14,823 bases of DNA from the NCBI GenBank assembly GCA_944388685.1, contig CALXJS010000038.1:1-14823 (forward strand). Direction: 5' to 3'. The translations under genes were made by a program, and so were the position numbers. Origin of the DNA: an uncultured Clostridia bacterium. GTDB lineage: Bacteria > Bacillota_A > Clostridia > TANB77 > CAG-508. The notes under the pieces are model-generated. The model worked only from the letters and a program-made list of their open reading frames with translations, was not told where the DNA came from and searched no databases. Shown one piece after another: positions 14,481 through 14,823 of this stretch (within the stretch, counting starts at the first letter, position 1; each line of letters opens with the position of its first letter).

Positions 14481-14823
14481 ATGAGTCAAAAGGAAAAAAC
14501 CAAAAAAGAAGAAAATTATTATCTCCAAAATTAGATGTGATTTTTCAAGTACTATTTGGAGAAGTAGGAAGTGAAAGAATTACAAAAAAATTTTTAGAAG
14601 CGATACTAGATGAACAATTAGAAGAAGTGGAGTTAAGTAGAAATATTGTATTAAGAAGAGAAAATTTAGAAGATAAAATGGGAATATTAGATGTGTTAGT
14701 AAAAATTGATAATGAAGAATATTGTAATGTGGAAATGCAGATGGTGGAAAAAGATAAATTATTAGAAAGAATATTATATTATTGGTCGAGAATATATGGA
14801 AAAAATTTAAAATCAAGCAATGA
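14481..14823 (+). pseudogene. Rpn/PD-(D/E)XK nuclease-family transposase, N-terminally frameshifted and cut by window edge
   Basis: ATG 14481 has a strong GAGGAGG (14468-14474), but its frame ends after 17 codons at 14532-14534. From 14519 another frame reads LLSPKLDVIFQVLFGEVGSERITKKFLEAIL, then MGILDVLVKIDNEEYCNVEMQMVEKDKLLERILYYWSRIYGKNLKSSNE to the edge. That is the Rpn / PD-(D/E)XK transposase family. The D of ILDVLVK and the E and Q of VEMQ are the nuclease core residues. One missing base, most likely in an A run (14494-14499 or 14502-14507), explains the break. Members cut DNA and promote RecA-independent recombination. Whether the C-terminus is intact lies outside the window. A sequence error remains possible. 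Confidence 0.8.

Overview
The window is low-GC DNA (AT-rich spacers, consensus sigma-A promoters, strong AGGAGG ribosome binding sites, T-box control of a tRNA synthetase, UGA used as stop). It most likely comes from a Clostridia-type Firmicute, probably an uncultured gut lineage. That placement is inferred from gene content and style, not from a search.

Positions 1-5371 are conserved core genes. The 5' end of rpsI and all of rplM lie on the minus strand behind a consensus promoter. Divergent from them is a SpoVB/MATE-type polysaccharide flippase, split by a one-base frameshift near 2160. A HU-type DNA-binding protein follows with its own terminator. A 179-bp nested palindrome with perfect 38-bp arms fills the gap before the convergent aspS gene, which has a T-box leader and a consensus promoter.

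Positions 5390-13972 are an accessory array of four paralogous surface proteins. Each has a prepilin-like KGIT + hydrophobic N-terminus, a conserved stalk and a long GLUG/NCYN repeat region (probable beta-solenoid adhesin). Each gene is preceded, 110-140 bp upstream, by a ~190-bp cassette bounded by 17-18-bp inverted repeats. In all four cassettes a good sigma-A promoter (TTGACT or TTGCTA, 17-bp spacer, TATTAT or TATAAT) lies just inside the left arm and points AWAY from the gene. A hairpin with a U-run on that strand sits at the left arm and would stop this transcript. Two cassettes also carry a strong terminator facing the gene. Inverting a cassette would turn the promoter onto its gene. I read the array as four independent invertible-promoter (phase-variation) switches, all OFF in this assembly. 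Arm sequences differ between copies but always change together on both sides. No recombinase is encoded in the window, so it would act in trans.

Two pieces of Rpn/PD-(D/E)XK nuclease-family transposase genes are associated with the array: a 5'-truncated C-terminal fragment between paralogs 1 and 2, and an N-terminally frameshifted copy running off the right edge. Paralog 4 is also frameshifted, in a GGGG run. Three frameshifts in 15 kb could be real decay or assembly error.
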